From contig NZ_AMRG01000002.1 of NCBI RefSeq assembly GCF_000299895.1, forward strand, positions 124,001-188,000: 64,000 nt of DNA, written 5' to 3'. The translations under genes and the position numbers were made by a program. The notes below the pieces were generated by a model that ran no database searches, was not told where the DNA came from, and saw only the letters and a list, made by a program, of their open reading frames with translations. Positions 20,156 through 32,105 of this stretch are shown piece by piece (positions within the stretch are counted from its first letter, which is position 1; every line of letters starts with the position of its first letter). The stretch comes from Idiomarina xiamenensis 10-D-4. Its GTDB lineage: Bacteria; Pseudomonadota; Gammaproteobacteria; Enterobacterales; Alteromonadaceae.

Positions 20156-21202
20156 TTAAGCTTTCTTTTTCTTCTCATTGGCAATGATTTCACGTGCCAT
20201 TGCGTCAGCAATTTCGCCTGTAGGGCGGTTCTGCTCGGCAGCACGGGTGAATACGTTATCCAATGTGTCATAGATGCCGCGTACACGTTTTTCGGTTTCT
20301 TCCACGGTAAAGTTAGCCGCTTCTGAACAAATATGAATGACACCACCGGCGTTGATGACGTAATCAGGCGCATACAGAATGCCTTGATCTTTCACCAGTT
20401 GATCGTGTTTCGGCGTTGCCAGCTGATTATTCGCGCTACCGGCGATAACTTTTGCTTTAAGCTGCTGCAAGGTGTCGTCGTTGATGGTCGCACCCAACGC
20501 ACAAGGTGCGTAAATATCAACGTCTAAGCCATAAATATCATCTAAACCAACCGCTGTTGCGCCCAGTTCGTTAACGGCTTTATTGACCGCTTCTTCATTA
20601 ATATCGGTAACAAACAGCTCAGCGCCGTCTTTGGCTAGGTATTCGGCAAAGGCATAACCAACCGCGCCTAAGCCTTGCACGGCAATCTTAACACCGCTCA
20701 AGTCTTCGCTGCCCAAACGGTGCTTCGCTGCGATTTTCAGGCCCAAATAAGTGCCCAGCGCGGTATGTGGTGATGGGTCACCGGCTTTACCCTCGGTACC
20801 GGCAACAAAATTGGTTTCTTCGGCAACGATAGCGATATCGCTAGTGCGAATATTGACATCTTCGGCGGTGATGTAACGACCGCTCAGGGAGTTAACAAAA
20901 CGACCGTAGGCGCGGAATAGTTCCGCCGACTTGATCTGTTTGGCATCACCGATAATGACCGCTTTACCGCCACCTAAAGGTAAGCCGGAAATGGCGCTTT
21001 TATAGGTCATACCGCGTGACAGGCGTAATACATCTGTCAATGCTTCAGACGACGACGCATAGTTCCATAAACGTGTACCGCCTAGGGCAGGGCCCATGGT
21101 GGTGTCATGGATGGCAATAATCGCTTTCAGCCCGGTGGCTTTATCGTGACAGAAGACCACCTGCTCGTGTTGGTCAAATTCTTTATGCTCGAATAGAGAC
21201 AT
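20156..21202 (-). CDS. ldh: Leucine dehydrogenase (Leu/Phe/Val dehydrogenase family)
   Basis: A 348-residue NAD-dependent amino acid dehydrogenase that deaminates branched-chain amino acids to 2-oxoacids. The N-terminal substrate domain shows GPALGGTRLW and the catalytic lysine in LPLGGGKAVI near residue 80; the Rossmann dinucleotide site is VQGLGAVGYAFAEYL near 180; APCALGATIND and GSANNQLA complete the signature. Other family members act on phenylalanine or valine, so substrate preference is inferred. The C-terminus is lysine-rich (NEKKKKA). Single gene ending at the triple hairpin. Confidence 0.9.
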   Translation of the reverse strand: MSLFEHKEFDQHEQVVFCHDKATGLKAIIAIHDTTMGPALGGTRLWNYASSSEALTDVLRLSRGMTYKSAISGLPLGGGKAVIIGDAKQIKSAELFRAYGRFVNSLSGRYITAEDVNIRTSDIAIVAEETNFVAGTEGKAGDPSPHTALGTYLGLKIAAKHRLGSEDLSGVKIAVQGLGAVGYAFAEYLAKDGAELFVTDINEEAVNKAVNELGATAVGLDDIYGLDVDIYAPCALGATINDDTLQQLKAKVIAGSANNQLATPKHDQLVKDQGILYAPDYVINAGGVIHICSEAANFTVEETEKRVRGIYDTLDNVFTRAAEQNRPTGEIADAMAREIIANEKKKKA

Positions 21203-21472
21203 AATACAGTAACCTCATTTTCCCAAAAATTGCGCGCACATTAGCACGGACATCGGGGCTTAGCTAGTCGCCAAAACAATTAAAAATGGTTTTCAAACAC
21301 CCGTTTAGCAACTTCGCTTTACAGCGTTACGCTAACGTTAACGGAAACCGTGTATGCAGCCGTAATTTTATGATTTTATTTTTTTTCCGCAATCGTAGCG
21401 CAGGGCTTTTATCGGCTTCTCGCACGGGGTAAGATGAAGTTAATGATGTAACAAGCGTTGGAAAACATAACA

Positions 21473-21904
21473 ATGACAACAGAAAACGTAAGACACGCAG
21501 ATTTTACTCAAGAGCAAACCGTAGAATGGGTTCAAGATCAGTTTAAAAAAGCGCAGAAATATTTAGCGGAGCGCGGTATTGTCGCCGAGAAAGTGATCAG
21601 CAGCTCAAGTCGTTATATTGCGCCACTCGTCGCGGTTTGGAAAATTAAAGCGCGTGACCGTAAAGAGTACTGGTTGATCAACGGCGATGTCCCCACTGAT
21701 CATGCAACGGTAACGGCAGCTAGCGATGCCCGTTCGGCATTAAAGTATTTTTCCATGCAGTGGCAGCTTAAGGCGAGTAATATCGAAGCGGCGGGTGCGC
21801 GAGCATCGGCTACCGAGCAAAAAATGGCGGCATTGATGACCAGTCGCGCCGAAGCCATTTATCAATTGGCTGAAAACGACAAGCTGTGGCAAGAACAAGC
21901 TTAA
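21473..21904 (+). CDS. DUF4826-like small cytoplasmic protein
   Basis: About 143 residues from the ATG at 21473 (MTTENVRHADFTQEQ); a TTG at 21458 would add five residues. The sequence has no signal peptide or membrane segment. The central part, VWKIKARDRKEYWLINGDVPTDH, followed by ARSALKYFSMQWQLKA, resembles the uncharacterised DUF4826 family of Alteromonadales and Vibrio. Function unknown. It stands alone, with a 270-bp divergent region ahead of it and a terminator behind. Confidence 0.7.
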   Translation: MTTENVRHADFTQEQTVEWVQDQFKKAQKYLAERGIVAEKVISSSSRYIAPLVAVWKIKARDRKEYWLINGDVPTDHATVTAASDARSALKYFSMQWQLKASNIEAAGARASATEQKMAALMTSRAEAIYQLAENDKLWQEQA

Positions 21905-21932
21905 GCTAAAAAAATTAATTAGCTAATTGCAT

Positions 21933-21972
21933 AAAAGGCCTGCGTGTAACAACACTCAGGCCTTTTATTTTT
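21933..21972. terminator. Bidirectional terminator between the DUF4826 gene and roxA
   Basis: AAAAGGCCTG (21933-21942) pairs with CAGGCCTTTT (21957-21966), followed by ATTTTTG on the plus strand. The A-rich left side gives a T run on the minus strand. Confidence 0.85.
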
Positions 21973-21976
21973 GCTG

Positions 21977-23133
21977 TTAATTAGCCTCTAGTTCAATATA
22001 CCAGCCGCCTTGATTAAGCAATTCGGCCAGCAACGCGCAACAGTCTTGATCATCAGCTAATGCGCGGAAATCGGTCAAACTCATATCGTCCCATTGTGCG
22101 GCCAATTCAGTGGCTAATGAGTGCGCTGCTGCAGGCACTGCCAATGCTTCACCATTAAACCAAAAGCGTTGTTGTGGATCTTGCAGCAAGCGCGCGCCGG
22201 GTGTGCGACATAGCCAAGCTGGCTGTGCGCTGGTTTCAGCCTGACGCAACAGTTGCGCTACTTGGCTTGGCGTTAACTGCTGCTCCGGGGTTGGCAGCGG
22301 GCGCTTAGATTGCGATAACATCGCCGCTAGTAGGGCTGGCATATCATCACTATCTAACGCTTGCTTAAGCCAGCGCTGCAATTGGTCAAGCGCCTGTGGT
22401 TGGATCTGCCAGGGTTGACCGTGATCATCCTGCGCGGGATCTTGATAGCGTGTTGCCAGCCGATCGTCGGCCAAGGCAATATCGCTCAGGCTAGCCAAGG
22501 CTTCGGCTTGATTAGGCGCACGAAAACCGACCGAGTAATTCAGGCAAGGCTCTAAGGCCACCCCATCGTGCGGGCATCCCGCTGGAATATACAACATATC
22601 GCCAGCTTCTAGCACTTCATCAATAATGGGTTGGAAACTGCCCGATAGTTGCAACAAATCCGGGTGAGGGCGGTGCTGTTGGTAATCACCACGAGCACCG
22701 ACCCGCCAACGCCGTCGGCCTTGGCCCTGAATAATAAACACGTCGTACTGATCCAAATGCGGACCCACGCCGCCACCCTCACAGGCAAAACTGATCATGA
22801 CGTCGTCTAAGCGCCAGTCCGGTAAAAAGCGAAACTGTTGTAGCAACTGCTGTACTTCGGGCAACCACTCATTGACCGATTGTACCAACAACGTCCAATC
22901 CTGTTCGCCAAAGGCTTCATAGTCGCTAAACGGACCATGGCTAACCTGCCAGCTATCTTGATGACGTAAATATTGAACGATACGTGCGTCGACACCGTCT
23001 TCTAACGCCAAGCCGGCTAGCATTTCTGGCGATAGTAAATCGCTATTGTCGGCAAACGCCTGTCGAAACAGACGCGGTTGTTGTTGCCAGTCATGCTTTA
23101 AAAACTGACGGCTATTTAGAGTCAGTCGTTGCA

Positions 23134-23134
<1 letters not shown>
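21977..23134 (-). CDS. roxA: Ribosomal protein L16 arginine hydroxylase (RoxA/YcfD type)
   Basis: A 385-residue JmjC-type 2-oxoglutarate/Fe(II) oxygenase. The iron site is the HLD of GGVGPHLDQYDVFIIQ near residue 125 and the His of PAGCPHDG near 190. The N-terminus has FLKHDWQQQPRLFRQAF and the middle HGPFSDYEAFGEQDWTLLVQ, both as in E. coli YcfD, which hydroxylates Arg81 of ribosomal protein L16. The C-terminal winged-helix-like part is present. The ATG shares one base with the purB stop (TGATG), so the two are translationally coupled. Confidence 0.92.
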
Positions 23135-25159
<2,025 letters not shown>

Positions 25160-25204
25160 AAAGCTCTCCTTCAGCTCAGCAGTGGTTACTCTGGGGGGAT
25201 GTGT

Positions 25205-26428
25205 TCATAGCAGTACTTCGTGATCGCTGCAGCGTTGTTCAATGATACCGCCGCCTAGACACACGTCGCCTGAGTAAAATACCGCCGATTGGCCGGGCGT
25301 TACCGCCGCTACTGGTTCGGCAAAATCGACTTGCCACTGCTGCGTGTTTAAACGCTGTACACGACAACCAATATCAGCTTGACGATAGCGTGTTTTTACC
25401 GTCAATTGGGCATTATCAGCGGGGCCGTGCGCAGCGACCCAATGTAATTGGTTGACTACCATGCCGTGCGAGTACAGCCGCGGATGATCGTGACCTTGCG
25501 CCACCAACAAAACGTTATTCTGCACGTCTTTGTCGACCACGTACCAAGCCTCGCCGTTACTATCGGCACGGCCGCCAATGTGCAAGCCTTTACGCTGTCC
25601 TAAGGTGTGATACATCAAGCCTTGGTGTTCACCCAGTAGTTCACCATCGACGCTTTTAATGGGACCCGGTTGAGCGGGTAAAAAGCGCTGTAAAAAGTCG
25701 CTAAACTTGCGCTCGCCGATAAAGCAAATGCCGGTTGAATCCTTTTTGTCGGCGGTTACTAGGCCTTGAGCCTCGGCAATTTCGCGTACCGTTGGTTTTT
25801 CTAAATGGCCGACTGGAAACAGCGTGCGCGCGAGCTGTGCTGACGATAAGGTATACAAAAAGTAGCTTTGGTCTTTGTTGCCATCGAGACCGCGTAACAT
25901 CTGCACGGTATCGGCTTGGTCGGGGTTTGCATGCGCCGATGCGCTACTGCGTTGTACGTAATGACCAGTGGCAATGTAATCGGCGTCGTGCACCTCTAAA
26001 GCAAACTCTAGAAACGCCTTAAATTTAATTTCTTTGTTGCACATAATATCGGGGTTGGGCGTACGCCCGGCGCGGTATTCGTCTAAAAAGTACTCGAATA
26101 CGTTATCCCAATATTCCGCGGCAAAATTAACCGTGTGCAATTCAATGCCTAACTTATCGCAGACTTGCTGAGCATCGGCTAGGTCTGCCGCTGCCGAACA
26201 ATATTCGGTATCGTCGTCTTCTTCCCAGTTTTTCATAAACAAGCCTTCCACCTGAAAGCCTTGTTGCTGCAACAAATACGCCGATACCGACGAATCGACA
26301 CCGCCGGACATGCCGACGATGACTTTACAATCCTGGGGTTGTTTGCCGTCGGCTAAAACCTGAGCGGTAGCCGGTGGCACTGTTGCGGCATGGCGCGCGT
26401 TTTCATCTGCGCTATTACGACTGGACAT
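25205..26428 (-). CDS. mnmA: tRNA 2-thiouridylase MnmA
   Basis: About 407 residues from the ATG at 26428 ([13 protein letters not shown]), which has AGAGGT at the proper distance; a TTG at 26467 gives a longer frame without support. It thiolates U34 in the tRNAs for Lys, Glu and Gln. The PP-loop is [16 protein letters not shown], the catalytic cysteines are in MCNKEIKF and [11 protein letters not shown]. Even from the later start there is an N-terminal extension of about 30 residues over E. coli MnmA, low in complexity and probably disordered. Confidence 0.95.
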   Translation of the reverse strand: MSSRNSADENARHAATVPPATAQVLADGKQPQDCKVIVGMSGGVDSSVSAYLLQQQGFQVEGLFMKNWEEDDDTEYCSAAADLADAQQVCDKLGIELHTVNFAAEYWDNVFEYFLDEYRAGRTPNPDIMCNKEIKFKAFLEFALEVHDADYIATGHYVQRSSASAHANPDQADTVQMLRGLDGNKDQSYFLYTLSSAQLARTLFPVGHLEKPTVREIAEAQGLVTADKKDSTGICFIGERKFSDFLQRFLPAQPGPIKSVDGELLGEHQGLMYHTLGQRKGLHIGGRADSNGEAWYVVDKDVQNNVLLVAQGHDHPRLYSHGMVVNQLHWVAAHGPADNAQLTVKTRYRQADIGCRVQRLNTQQWQVDFAEPVAAVTPGQSAVFYSGDVCLGGGIIEQRCSDHEVLL

Positions 26429-26512
26429 GCGACCTCTGCTGTATTGAGTTACTGACGTAAATGACAAACATCGGTAAAAATTAAGGCCGCGATTTTAGCA
26501 GTTTTTTCGTTT

Positions 26513-26536
26513 AAAAGGTAGCATTGGGGTGCTACC
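26513..26536 (-). terminator. Terminator downstream of rluE
   Basis: GGTAGCA (26517-26523) pairs with TGCTACC (26530-26536). On the minus strand it is followed by TTTT, just after the rluE stop and before mnmA. Confidence 0.7.
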
Positions 26537-26555
26537 TCGGGTTTTAACTGGCGTC

Positions 26556-27188
26556 CTACCAGACCGGCGTTTCCTCACGCCATTGGCCGGGTTGCAGGGT
26601 ACGCAAAGCAAAGGGGCCAACGGCGGCGCGGATCAAGCGCAGTGTCGGGTGACCAACGTGTGCCGTCATGCGCCGAACTTGGCGATTACGGCCCTCGTGA
26701 ATACGCAAGCAAAGCCAACTGTCGGCGACGTTCTTACGGCTACGGATGGGCGGATTGCGTGGCCACAATTGTTGCGGTTGCGGCATTAAAAAAGCTTCGC
26801 CCGGTAGCGTTAGGCCGTCGTTTAGCTCAACGCCGTTGGCGAGCGCCGTCAGCGCTGCTTGATCGGGTATGCCTTCGACTTGCGCCCAATAGGTCTTTAC
26901 CGTTTTAAAACGGGGATCGGCCAAACGTGCCTGTAAACGGCCGTCGTTGGTGAGCAGCAATAATCCCTCGCTATCTTTATCTAAGCGTCCGGCAGGATAA
27001 ACATCGGTAAAGGGCACGTAACCCTTTAAGGTGGCGCTAGGGTCGTCGCCAGAAAACTGCGAAAGCACATTAAACGGCTTATTTAATAACACCAGTTTAG
27101 GGTTGGCAGGGCGCCGTTCTGCGGCGCTTTTGGGGGCTTTTCGACGGCGTCGGTGGCTCGTGTTAGACCCGATTTTCGTTGGCTTCAC
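26556..27188 (-). CDS. rluE: 23S rRNA pseudouridine synthase RluE
   Basis: A 210-residue enzyme of the RsuA family without an S4 domain, as in RluE, which modifies U2457 of 23S rRNA. The start has a basic tail (KIGSNTSHRRRRKAPKSAAERR) cut here for brevity into a disordered rRNA-binding segment. The core has LVLLNKPFNVLSQFS, the catalytic Asp in YPAGRLDKDSEGLLLLTN, and the closing IHEGRNRQVRRM. RluE is inferred over RluB/RsuA because no N-terminal S4 domain is present. Confidence 0.9.
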   Translation of the reverse strand: MKPTKIGSNTSHRRRRKAPKSAAERRPANPKLVLLNKPFNVLSQFSGDDPSATLKGYVPFTDVYPAGRLDKDSEGLLLLTNDGRLQARLADPRFKTVKTYWAQVEGIPDQAALTALANGVELNDGLTLPGEAFLMPQPQQLWPRNPPIRSRKNVADSWLCLRIHEGRNRQVRRMTAHVGHPTLRLIRAAVGPFALRTLQPGQWREETPVW

Positions 27189-27239
27189 CGTGCTGATCCT
27201 CTAAAATAAACGGCTTTTATGGGGTAAAGAGTATCATTA

Positions 27240-28079
27240 ATGGATACGGATAAACGAATGATTATTGGCGGCGATTTAAGCCGCGCACTGCGCGGTGACT
27301 ATCATTTAGGCTTTGCTGCGACGCTAAAAAACGCCTGGCAATTAAGCTTGCAGTATATGCCACAATTATTGCTGGGCGGCATTGTATTAATTTTAATGTC
27401 GAGCATTGTCATTAGTTTGATTTTGGGTGATCAACTGCGTGCGTTTTTAAGCATCGTCGAGGCGGTGCAAAATGGCGCCGAACTGACCGCTGACAAACAA
27501 CAACAAGCGTCGATGACGCTGATGCAAATGCAATTGGTCTATCAAATTGTCAGCGCGCCGTTATGGGGCGGTATCTTTTTGATGGGCATTCACCAAAGCA
27601 TCGGTTTAAAAACCCGGGTACGCGATATTTTTGCCGGTTTTAGTCGTTTGTTACCGCTTATCACAGTGGCGGTAGTGGGCTTTTTAATTTCGCAGTTAGG
27701 CCAATATGTACTGGCGCTAGTTAGTCCTGTGCTGAGCATTCTATTTCAAAGTTACTGCACCTTAATTTTTATTTTGGCGATGCCATTGTGCATGGAGCGT
27801 CAGTTATCGCCATTACGTTCGCTGTATGCCTCGACGCTGATTGTGAATAAAAAAATCACCGTATTTGCGGCGCTCTATGCGCTGATTGGTATATTGCTGG
27901 TATTAACACCCATCACCTATGGTCTAGTGGGTATTATTGCGTTCCCATTGTTGGTCACTACCACTGGGGTGATTTATCGCGAAGCCGTGGGTGTTGAAGT
28001 GCGCTTACGCGGCGACGATAACGACCGAGGTAACGGCAACACTAACGTTACCGATAACAACGATAGCTGGTCAGCTTAA
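27240..28079 (+). CDS. Multi-pass inner-membrane protein, unrecognised
   Basis: A 279-residue protein with about six hydrophobic segments: residues near 42-62, 98-118, 138-160, 163-185, 204-225 and 228-245. The N-terminus (about 1-35) is cytosolic and the C-terminal tail is rich in Asp and Asn (DDNDRGNGNTNVTDNNDSW). The six-helix layout with conserved prolines and glycines recalls YciC-like or BPSS1780-like integral membrane proteins, but no motif settles it. It is 14 bp ahead of a Bax-type glucosaminidase gene, so a cell-envelope role is possible. Confidence 0.65.
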   Translation: MDTDKRMIIGGDLSRALRGDYHLGFAATLKNAWQLSLQYMPQLLLGGIVLILMSSIVISLILGDQLRAFLSIVEAVQNGAELTADKQQQASMTLMQMQLVYQIVSAPLWGGIFLMGIHQSIGLKTRVRDIFAGFSRLLPLITVAVVGFLISQLGQYVLALVSPVLSILFQSYCTLIFILAMPLCMERQLSPLRSLYASTLIVNKKITVFAALYALIGILLVLTPITYGLVGIIAFPLLVTTTGVIYREAVGVEVRLRGDDNDRGNGNTNVTDNNDSWSA

Positions 28080-28093
28080 TAGGCGGTACAGCC

Positions 28094-28903
28094 ATGAAAT
28101 GGTTATTCAGATTAATTTTTGCAGCGTTAGTCTTGGTGGCCTTGGCCACACCTTGGTTAAAGCCTGCTACGAGTGTCGATGAAGCCGTTTCCGGACGGCC
28201 ATTATTACCCACTATTCCGCATGTCGATGAAAAAACCGAAGTGCCGGACTTTACCCAATTTAACGACGTTACCGAAAAGAAAATCGCGTTTTTCGAGTTT
28301 TTATTGCCGACCGTGCGTGCTGAAAACGTGCGCATTGACTATCAACGGCAACGTATCCAGTGGCTGGATTCGCAGTGGCAGCTCGGCACCACCCTGAGTG
28401 CTGACGATAAGCGCTGGTTGCGGCAAATTGCCCGTAATTACGAGGTCGACTTCGACTTAGACCCCGACAGCGACATGTTTGTGTTGCTCGAACGCCGCGT
28501 CGACCAAGTGCCGGAATCGTTGGTGCTGATTCAAGCGGCTAACGAATCCGGTTGGGGCACCTCACGCTTCGCACTAGAGGGTCTAAACTTCTTCGGTCAG
28601 TGGTGCTATCGCAAAGGCTGCGGTTTAGTGCCACTAAGCCGCGACGACGACGGCCGCCACGAAGTGGCCCGCTTCGATTCGGTCAACGCCTCGGTACGTT
28701 CGTACATGCGCAACATCAACACCCATCCCGCTTATTTAGACCTACGCCTGATTCGACAAAAACTACGCCAACAGGGTGAAGACATCAGCGCCATAAAACT
28801 CACCGAAGGCCTGCACCGCTACTCCGAACGTGGTGCTGAGTATATCGACGAACTTAACGCCATGATCCGTGTTAATCGACCATTGATACAGCAAATTAAT
28901 TAA
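28094..28903 (+). CDS. bax: Bax-type glucosaminidase
   Basis: A 269-residue protein with an N-terminal membrane anchor (about 3-22) and a periplasmic glucosaminidase domain. The catalytic Glu is in IQAANESGWGTSRFALEG near residue 153, followed by LNFFGQWCYRKGCG and the closing ASVRSYMRNINTHPAY. The family (PF01832) cleaves peptidoglycan glycan strands; E. coli Bax itself is poorly characterised. It probably shares a transcript with the preceding membrane protein and ends at a strong terminator. Confidence 0.85.
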   Translation: MKWLFRLIFAALVLVALATPWLKPATSVDEAVSGRPLLPTIPHVDEKTEVPDFTQFNDVTEKKIAFFEFLLPTVRAENVRIDYQRQRIQWLDSQWQLGTTLSADDKRWLRQIARNYEVDFDLDPDSDMFVLLERRVDQVPESLVLIQAANESGWGTSRFALEGLNFFGQWCYRKGCGLVPLSRDDDGRHEVARFDSVNASVRSYMRNINTHPAYLDLRLIRQKLRQQGEDISAIKLTEGLHRYSERGAEYIDELNAMIRVNRPLIQQIN

Positions 28904-28915
28904 GAGCTTAGCTTT

Positions 28916-28946
28916 TTAAAAATGCGCCTTAATGGCGCATTTTTTG
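28916..28946 (+). terminator. Terminator downstream of bax
   Basis: AATGCGCC (28921-28928) pairs with GGCGCATT (28934-28941) around a 5-nt loop, followed by a T run and preceded by an A run. Confidence 0.85.
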
Positions 28947-28954
28947 TAATTATA

Positions 28955-29000
28955 TGACGTAAAGCTTAAGGTCTGCTATGAGCGAAAAGCGGACTTTTCT
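28955..29000 (+). repeat. Left copy of an imperfect 46-bp direct repeat flanking an accessory block
   Basis: This segment matches 33056-33101 at 33 of 46 positions without gaps, in the same orientation; the shared cores are TAAAGCT and AGCGGAC. Within it GTCTGCT (28971-28977) can pair with AGCGGAC (28988-28994). The rest of the gap up to 29131 shows no gene. Confidence 0.6.
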
Positions 29001-29131
29001 GCATGTACTATCCAGATATTTATAATTCGCCGAATAAGCGTTCCTGCTTTACGCCTAAGTATGAAACTTACAGCACGCTAATTATCATCAGGCACTGACT
29101 GAGTTGAGAGACAAGCGGAAGCTACGAACTG

Positions 29132-30139
29132 TTAATCAAGTTCGACCACTATTTTACCAATCTGCTGATTTGACTCCAGATAGTGATGCGCTGCTACTAT
29201 CTCTTCAAATTTAAAGCTTCGATCAATGACAGGCTTGAGTGTTCCTTCGGATAAACCCGAGTGGATAAATTGCTTTGCTCTGCGAAAACGCTCGATGTCT
29301 TTTATAACTTCAGTAAACACATACCCCCTAACTGTCAGACTTTTACGAAGTGCTATTTTTAAGGGAAAAGGGGTTGTTTCGGGACTTAATGCTCCGTGTA
29401 CTATTATTGTTCCTTCAGGGCTCATTGCTTCAGCAATTTCAGCTATCTGCGGCCCACCGACAGCATCAAATGCGATTTTTAAATTGTTTGCTCCCAAGAT
29501 GCTTCTCAAGCTATCCAGTAGCGGTTCTTCTTGGGTTGCAATCACATGGGCCGCACCAGCCTTGAGCACAGCAGCCTTTTTAGCTCCTGTTAGAGTTGTA
29601 GCGATAGGGATACCCCCCAGAGAATTCACAATTTGAATCGCAGCCAATCCAACACTGCTCGATGCGGCGGTTATCAGTACTGAATCGCCTTTTTGCACGT
29701 TAGCAATTTCGACCAAAGCGCCATAAGCTGTCAGGTACTGCATCCAAGCTGCTGCGCCTTCAGCAAAGGTTAGCCCTGCTGGTTTGAGTGCCACATATTC
29801 ACTTGGTACGACAATCTCTTCTGCGTAGCAGCCATTCTGAGAAAGCCCCATCTGAGGGACAATACAAACCTCGTCCCCAAGGCGTAAATGATTTACCTCT
29901 TCCCCGACTTCAATGACTACCCCGGATGCTTCATAGCCGATTCGCGAAGGGAAGTCAGCCTTTTCTATATAGTGGCCTCGCCTAAACATGGCATCAGCAC
30001 GATTGAGGCCAACAACTTTGACCGCAATACGAACATCTGTGGCCTGCAAATTTGGACTCGCCAGCGAGTCAATAGTTAACACCTCGGGACCACCTAATTC
30101 ATGGAAACGAACAGTTCGAACTAGTTTTCTTGGGCTCAT
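29132..30139 (-). CDS. Zinc-independent MDR-family oxidoreductase (quinone reductase-like)
   Basis: About 335 residues from the ATG at 30139 (MSPRKLVRTVRFHELGGPEV), preceded by GAGG; a TTG at 30169 would overlap the upstream gene. The medium-chain dehydrogenase fold is clear: GLNRADAMFRRG and the GYEASGVVIEVG loop in the catalytic domain, then the NADPH site ITAASSSVGLAAIQI near residue 150. The structural-zinc cysteines of true alcohol dehydrogenases are absent. Substrate unknown. It is the last gene of a three-gene unit after the SDR and the second MDR, opposite the LysR gene. Confidence 0.85.
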   Translation of the reverse strand: MSPRKLVRTVRFHELGGPEVLTIDSLASPNLQATDVRIAVKVVGLNRADAMFRRGHYIEKADFPSRIGYEASGVVIEVGEEVNHLRLGDEVCIVPQMGLSQNGCYAEEIVVPSEYVALKPAGLTFAEGAAAWMQYLTAYGALVEIANVQKGDSVLITAASSSVGLAAIQIVNSLGGIPIATTLTGAKKAAVLKAGAAHVIATQEEPLLDSLRSILGANNLKIAFDAVGGPQIAEIAEAMSPEGTIIVHGALSPETTPFPLKIALRKSLTVRGYVFTEVIKDIERFRRAKQFIHSGLSEGTLKPVIDRSFKFEEIVAAHHYLESNQQIGKIVVELD

Positions 30140-30161
30140 ATGCATCCTCAACAATGATTTT

Positions 30162-31169
30162 TTAAGCAATTACATCAATAACTACTTTACCCATGGACCC
30201 CAACTCTACGGCATTATGTGCATCCATTGCCGTGTCAAGGGAAAAGCGTGACGGATCGAGTAGTGGCTTAATTTGTCCAGCTTCAACGAGAGCCGTAATT
30301 TGCCGCAGAATGTCACCATGATGTTTGCGCCCCTCTCCGCTGAGCTGTGGGTGTAACACAAAAATCGCTGACAATGTTGCAGAGCGTAATGACGACGGTG
30401 CCAGGTTATGTGAGCCGAATGCAGCACAGCTTAAAATATGTCCATAATGTGCAATGATAACTAATGAGGCATCGAGTACAGAGCCACCGACAGTGTCGTA
30501 AATGATATCGAATCCTTTGCCTTGGGTGTATGCGTCCACGTACTCAGCAGGGCTTGCAGTGTGATAATCAATTGGCGCGGCACCAAGCGCCTTGAGCAGT
30601 TGTTGTTTTCCAGTCGATGCAGTGGCATAAACGTCGGCACCTAAGGCCTTAGCAATTTGCACAGCTACATGCCCAACTCCGCCAGCTCCACCTTGGATAA
30701 GGACTTTCTGGCCCGCTTTAACATTCGCCTTGTCAACCAAACCTTCCCAAGCGGTAAGTGCAACCAGAGGTAAAGCCGCAGCTTCACGCATGGACAAATT
30801 TTTCGGTTTGAGAGCAAGTAACTCAGCATCTACGTTGGCATATTCAGCCAATGATCCTTGCAATCCTCGCACTCCGCCAGTCAGACCATAAACTTCATCG
30901 CCTACTGAAAAGTCGGTGACGCCGTCGCCGATAGCAACAATTTCTCCAGCTAAATCGGTGCCAAGTACTGCGGGTAATTCCGGCATGGCATAAGGAGCGA
31001 TACCTTGGCGGATCTTGTAATCAATAGGATTGACTCCACTTGCAAATATTTTTACTTGCACCTGACCTGCTGATGGAGAGGGTAAGTTAATCAGGGCATC
31101 CCGGAATACTGTACCCTCTTCATAGCTATCTAATACCAAAGCACGCATTTGTTTGTTTAACGCTGTCAT
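30162..31169 (-). CDS. MDR-family NADPH:quinone reductase-like protein
   Basis: About 335 residues from the ATG at 31169 (MTALNKQMRALVLDSYEEG) with GAGGT ahead of it. ASGVNPIDYKIRQG, LGTDLAGEIVAIG and the nucleotide site IQGGAGGVGHVAVQIAKALG place it with zinc-free quinone/enone reductases. DYHTASPAEYV and YDTVGG are typical of the same group. It is a distant paralogue of the next gene in the unit, of equal length but low identity, so this is not a recent duplication. Confidence 0.88.
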   Translation of the reverse strand: MTALNKQMRALVLDSYEEGTVFRDALINLPSPSAGQVQVKIFASGVNPIDYKIRQGIAPYAMPELPAVLGTDLAGEIVAIGDGVTDFSVGDEVYGLTGGVRGLQGSLAEYANVDAELLALKPKNLSMREAAALPLVALTAWEGLVDKANVKAGQKVLIQGGAGGVGHVAVQIAKALGADVYATASTGKQQLLKALGAAPIDYHTASPAEYVDAYTQGKGFDIIYDTVGGSVLDASLVIIAHYGHILSCAAFGSHNLAPSSLRSATLSAIFVLHPQLSGEGRKHHGDILRQITALVEAGQIKPLLDPSRFSLDTAMDAHNAVELGSMGKVVIDVIA

Positions 31170-31243
31170 CAATAACCTCACAAACTGAATATTCAGCGGG
31201 TGGTTAAATCACCCGCTGATTAATCGGTCTTTTATTAAACGAA

Positions 31244-32002
31244 TTAAAACTCTTGAACAGTTGGGCGCAGAACAATCTCGTTGATATCCACATCCGCAGG
31301 CTGCTCAATTGCGTATGCGATAGCACGAGCAACAGATTCAGATGGAATTTCATTTTGCTGATAAAAATCTTTTACAAAGGCTGCACCCTGAGTATCTGAA
31401 CTTCCATGTTTTAATTCAGATTCGATTGCCCCCGGTGAAATGATTGTTGAACGAATTTTACCCCCAACTTCATGACGTAAGCCTTCGGCAATAGCGCGAA
31501 CAGCGAATTTGGTTCCGCTATAAACCGTGCCGCCGGGACTGAATACTTTGATACCCGCTACGGAAGAAATATTGATAAAGTGGCCTGTTCCCTGAGCCTG
31601 AAAGATCGGAAGCGCTGCGGCTACTCCATACAGCAGACCTTTAACGTTGATGTCAATCATGCGATCCCATTCGTCAACTCGAGTCTCAGCTAACGGTGCA
31701 ATCGCCATTAACCCTGCATTATTGATAACCACATCAACTTTACCGAAGCGCTCTTGTGCAAGATTTACAAGGGCCTTCACTTCGTCCTGGCTAGTCACAT
31801 CTGTCGCTTGAACCGCAACTTTTCCACCCGCTGTGCGTATGTCAGCAGCAATAGCTTCAAGCTTGTCGATGCGTCGGGCACCCAAAACAACAGATGCGCC
31901 AAGACTGGCTAAATGTCTTGCTGTGGTTTCGCCTAAACCGCTACTACCACCAGTGATAACAACGACCTTACCGCTGATGTTGTTTGCTAAAACACTACTC
32001 AT
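31244..32002 (-). CDS. Short-chain dehydrogenase/reductase
   Basis: About 252 residues from the ATG at 32002 (MSSVLANNISGKVVVITGG), with GAGGA ahead. Classical SDR features are all present: TGGSSGLG nucleotide motif, NNAG, the catalytic serine in ISSVAG and YSGTKFAV carrying Tyr and Lys. The closing PADVDINEIVLRPTVQEF is typical of the YdfG/serine-dehydrogenase-like subgroup. Reaction not determinable. First gene of the unit and divergent from a LysR regulator, which very likely controls it. Confidence 0.9.
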   Translation of the reverse strand: MSSVLANNISGKVVVITGGSSGLGETTARHLASLGASVVLGARRIDKLEAIAADIRTAGGKVAVQATDVTSQDEVKALVNLAQERFGKVDVVINNAGLMAIAPLAETRVDEWDRMIDINVKGLLYGVAAALPIFQAQGTGHFINISSVAGIKVFSPGGTVYSGTKFAVRAIAEGLRHEVGGKIRSTIISPGAIESELKHGSSDTQGAAFVKDFYQQNEIPSESVARAIAYAIEQPADVDINEIVLRPTVQEF

Positions 32003-32105
32003 AGTTAATATCCTCAAATCAGTTGAATGAATGACTCTGTCTAAATAACGAGCAAATTATCCCTTACCGTCAAAAATCAATAAATGGAAACGTTTTAATT
32101 TCACA